In this document: piece after piece, positions 6,197 to 6,544 of the stretch
Position numbering within the stretch: position 1 is the stretch's first letter
Layout: every line of letters starts with the position of its first letter
NCBI GenBank assembly: GCA_005793025.1
Contig: SXQI01000171.1
Location: 1-6,544 of the forward strand
Length of the DNA stretch: 6,544 nt
Source of the DNA: Verrucomicrobiales bacterium
GTDB lineage: Bacteria; Verrucomicrobiota; Verrucomicrobiia; Limisphaerales; SXQI01
Reading direction: 5' to 3'
Made by a program: the position numbers and the translations under genes
Notes under the pieces: generated by a model
Told to the model about the DNA's origin: nothing
The model's input: only the letters and a program-made list of their open reading frames with translations
Databases searched by the model: none

Positions 6197-6544
6197 ATGT
6201 TTAAAAGTTTTGAAAAGTCTAACCCTCGTTTCGAAGTCGATGGCTTGCGGACTGTCACCGTAAAGAGTCCCGCTCTCAAAGGACGAGGTGATATTACACT
6301 TTGGGCACCTGACGAGGATGTGCCTGTAGCCGTGGTGATTCTTTTGCACGGTGTTTACGGCAGCCATTGGTCTTGGACTGGACAAGGGGGTGCCCACCGC
6401 ACTGCAGCTCGATTGATATCCACCAAGGCCATCGTGCCGATGGTATTAGCCATGCCGAGTGATGGTTTACGCGGTGACGGCAGCGGTTACATCCTACACG
6501 AGGATGGAGTTGATTTTGAGCGGTGGATCGTCGAGGAGGTGCCA
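6197..6544 (+). CDS. Alpha/beta-hydrolase esterase (CE1/esterase D-like), N-terminal part (3' end outside window)
   Basis: The frame stays open for 116 codons from ATG 6197 to the window edge. The N-terminal 40 residues read as a beta-sandwich lead-in ending ITLWAPD (33-39), then AVVILLHGVYGSHWSW (45-60) forms the first core strand and the HG oxyanion loop, followed by GGAHRTAARLI (64-74), PMVLAMPSDG (81-90) and a Gly-rich segment RGDGSGY (92-98). This pattern fits putative esterases of the CE1/esterase D family (which includes S-formylglutathione hydrolases, feruloyl and acetyl-xylan esterases). The nucleophile Ser and the rest of the triad lie beyond the window. No N-terminal signal peptide is evident, so a cytoplasmic enzyme is likely. 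The start codon lies 3 nt past the U5 run of a terminator hairpin, with only a weak GGG as a possible ribosome contact. Substrate unknown. Confidence 0.75.
   Translation, partial: MFKSFEKSNPRFEVDGLRTVTVKSPALKGRGDITLWAPDEDVPVAVVILLHGVYGSHWSWTGQGGAHRTAARLISTKAIVPMVLAMPSDGLRGDGSGYILHEDGVDFERWIVEEVP

Noticed and set aside
6080..6397. 105-codon open frame on the - strand across the terminator and esterase start
   Set aside because: It would run through the terminator hairpin and oppose both the dehydrogenase end and the esterase start; the + strand frames carry clear family motifs.

Overview
All gene content lies on the + strand and reads as tightly packed bacterial metabolic DNA of roughly balanced base composition (GC near one half by eye). 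The protein types (fused SpmA-SpmB membrane protein, UPF0309-like SIS protein, short MetE-like protein, UlaG-like hydrolase, cysteine-rich Rrf2 regulator, CE1/esterase-D type esterase) and the near absence of Shine-Dalgarno sequences resemble Planctomycetes/Verrucomicrobia-type (PVC) bacteria. That placement is inferred from gene style; no rRNA or other phylogenetic marker is present.

Layout. 1-489 is the C-terminal part of a NagA-type N-acetylglucosamine-6-phosphate deacetylase. 514-1812 is a fused SpmA-SpmB nucleoside-recognition (Gate-type) membrane protein. A 41-nt gap follows, filled by a possible 13-codon mini-ORF that links the stop of spmAB to the start of the next gene. Then come four genes joined by identical 4-bp ATGA overlaps: a SIS-domain sugar isomerase-like protein (1854-2666), a short MetE-like zinc protein (2663-3703), a UlaG-like metallo-beta-lactamase-fold hydrolase (3700-4575) and an Rrf2 regulator (4572-5033). 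A zinc alcohol dehydrogenase (5058-6161) follows after 24 nt with no terminator between. A strong intrinsic terminator (6170-6196) ends this stretch, and the start codon of a partial esterase gene (6197 to the window edge) lies directly behind its U-tract.

How they may work together. The four overlapping genes look like one co-translated unit that carries its own regulator. The enzymes suggest handling of a phosphorylated or amino sugar (NagA, SIS, UlaG-like lactonase/phosphohydrolase) combined with a thiol- or methyl-group step (MetE-like zinc site), possibly under an Fe-S or thiol-sensing Rrf2 protein, with an alcohol/aldehyde oxidation step downstream. The substrate cannot be read from sequence. 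The MetE-like protein lacks the N-terminal half of methionine synthase and carries Lys where the conserved catalytic-loop His is expected, so it is probably not an ordinary methionine synthase. This makes the module the most interesting part of the window. There are no stretches over 300 bases without a gene, and I saw no tRNA, rRNA, CRISPR array or mobile element.
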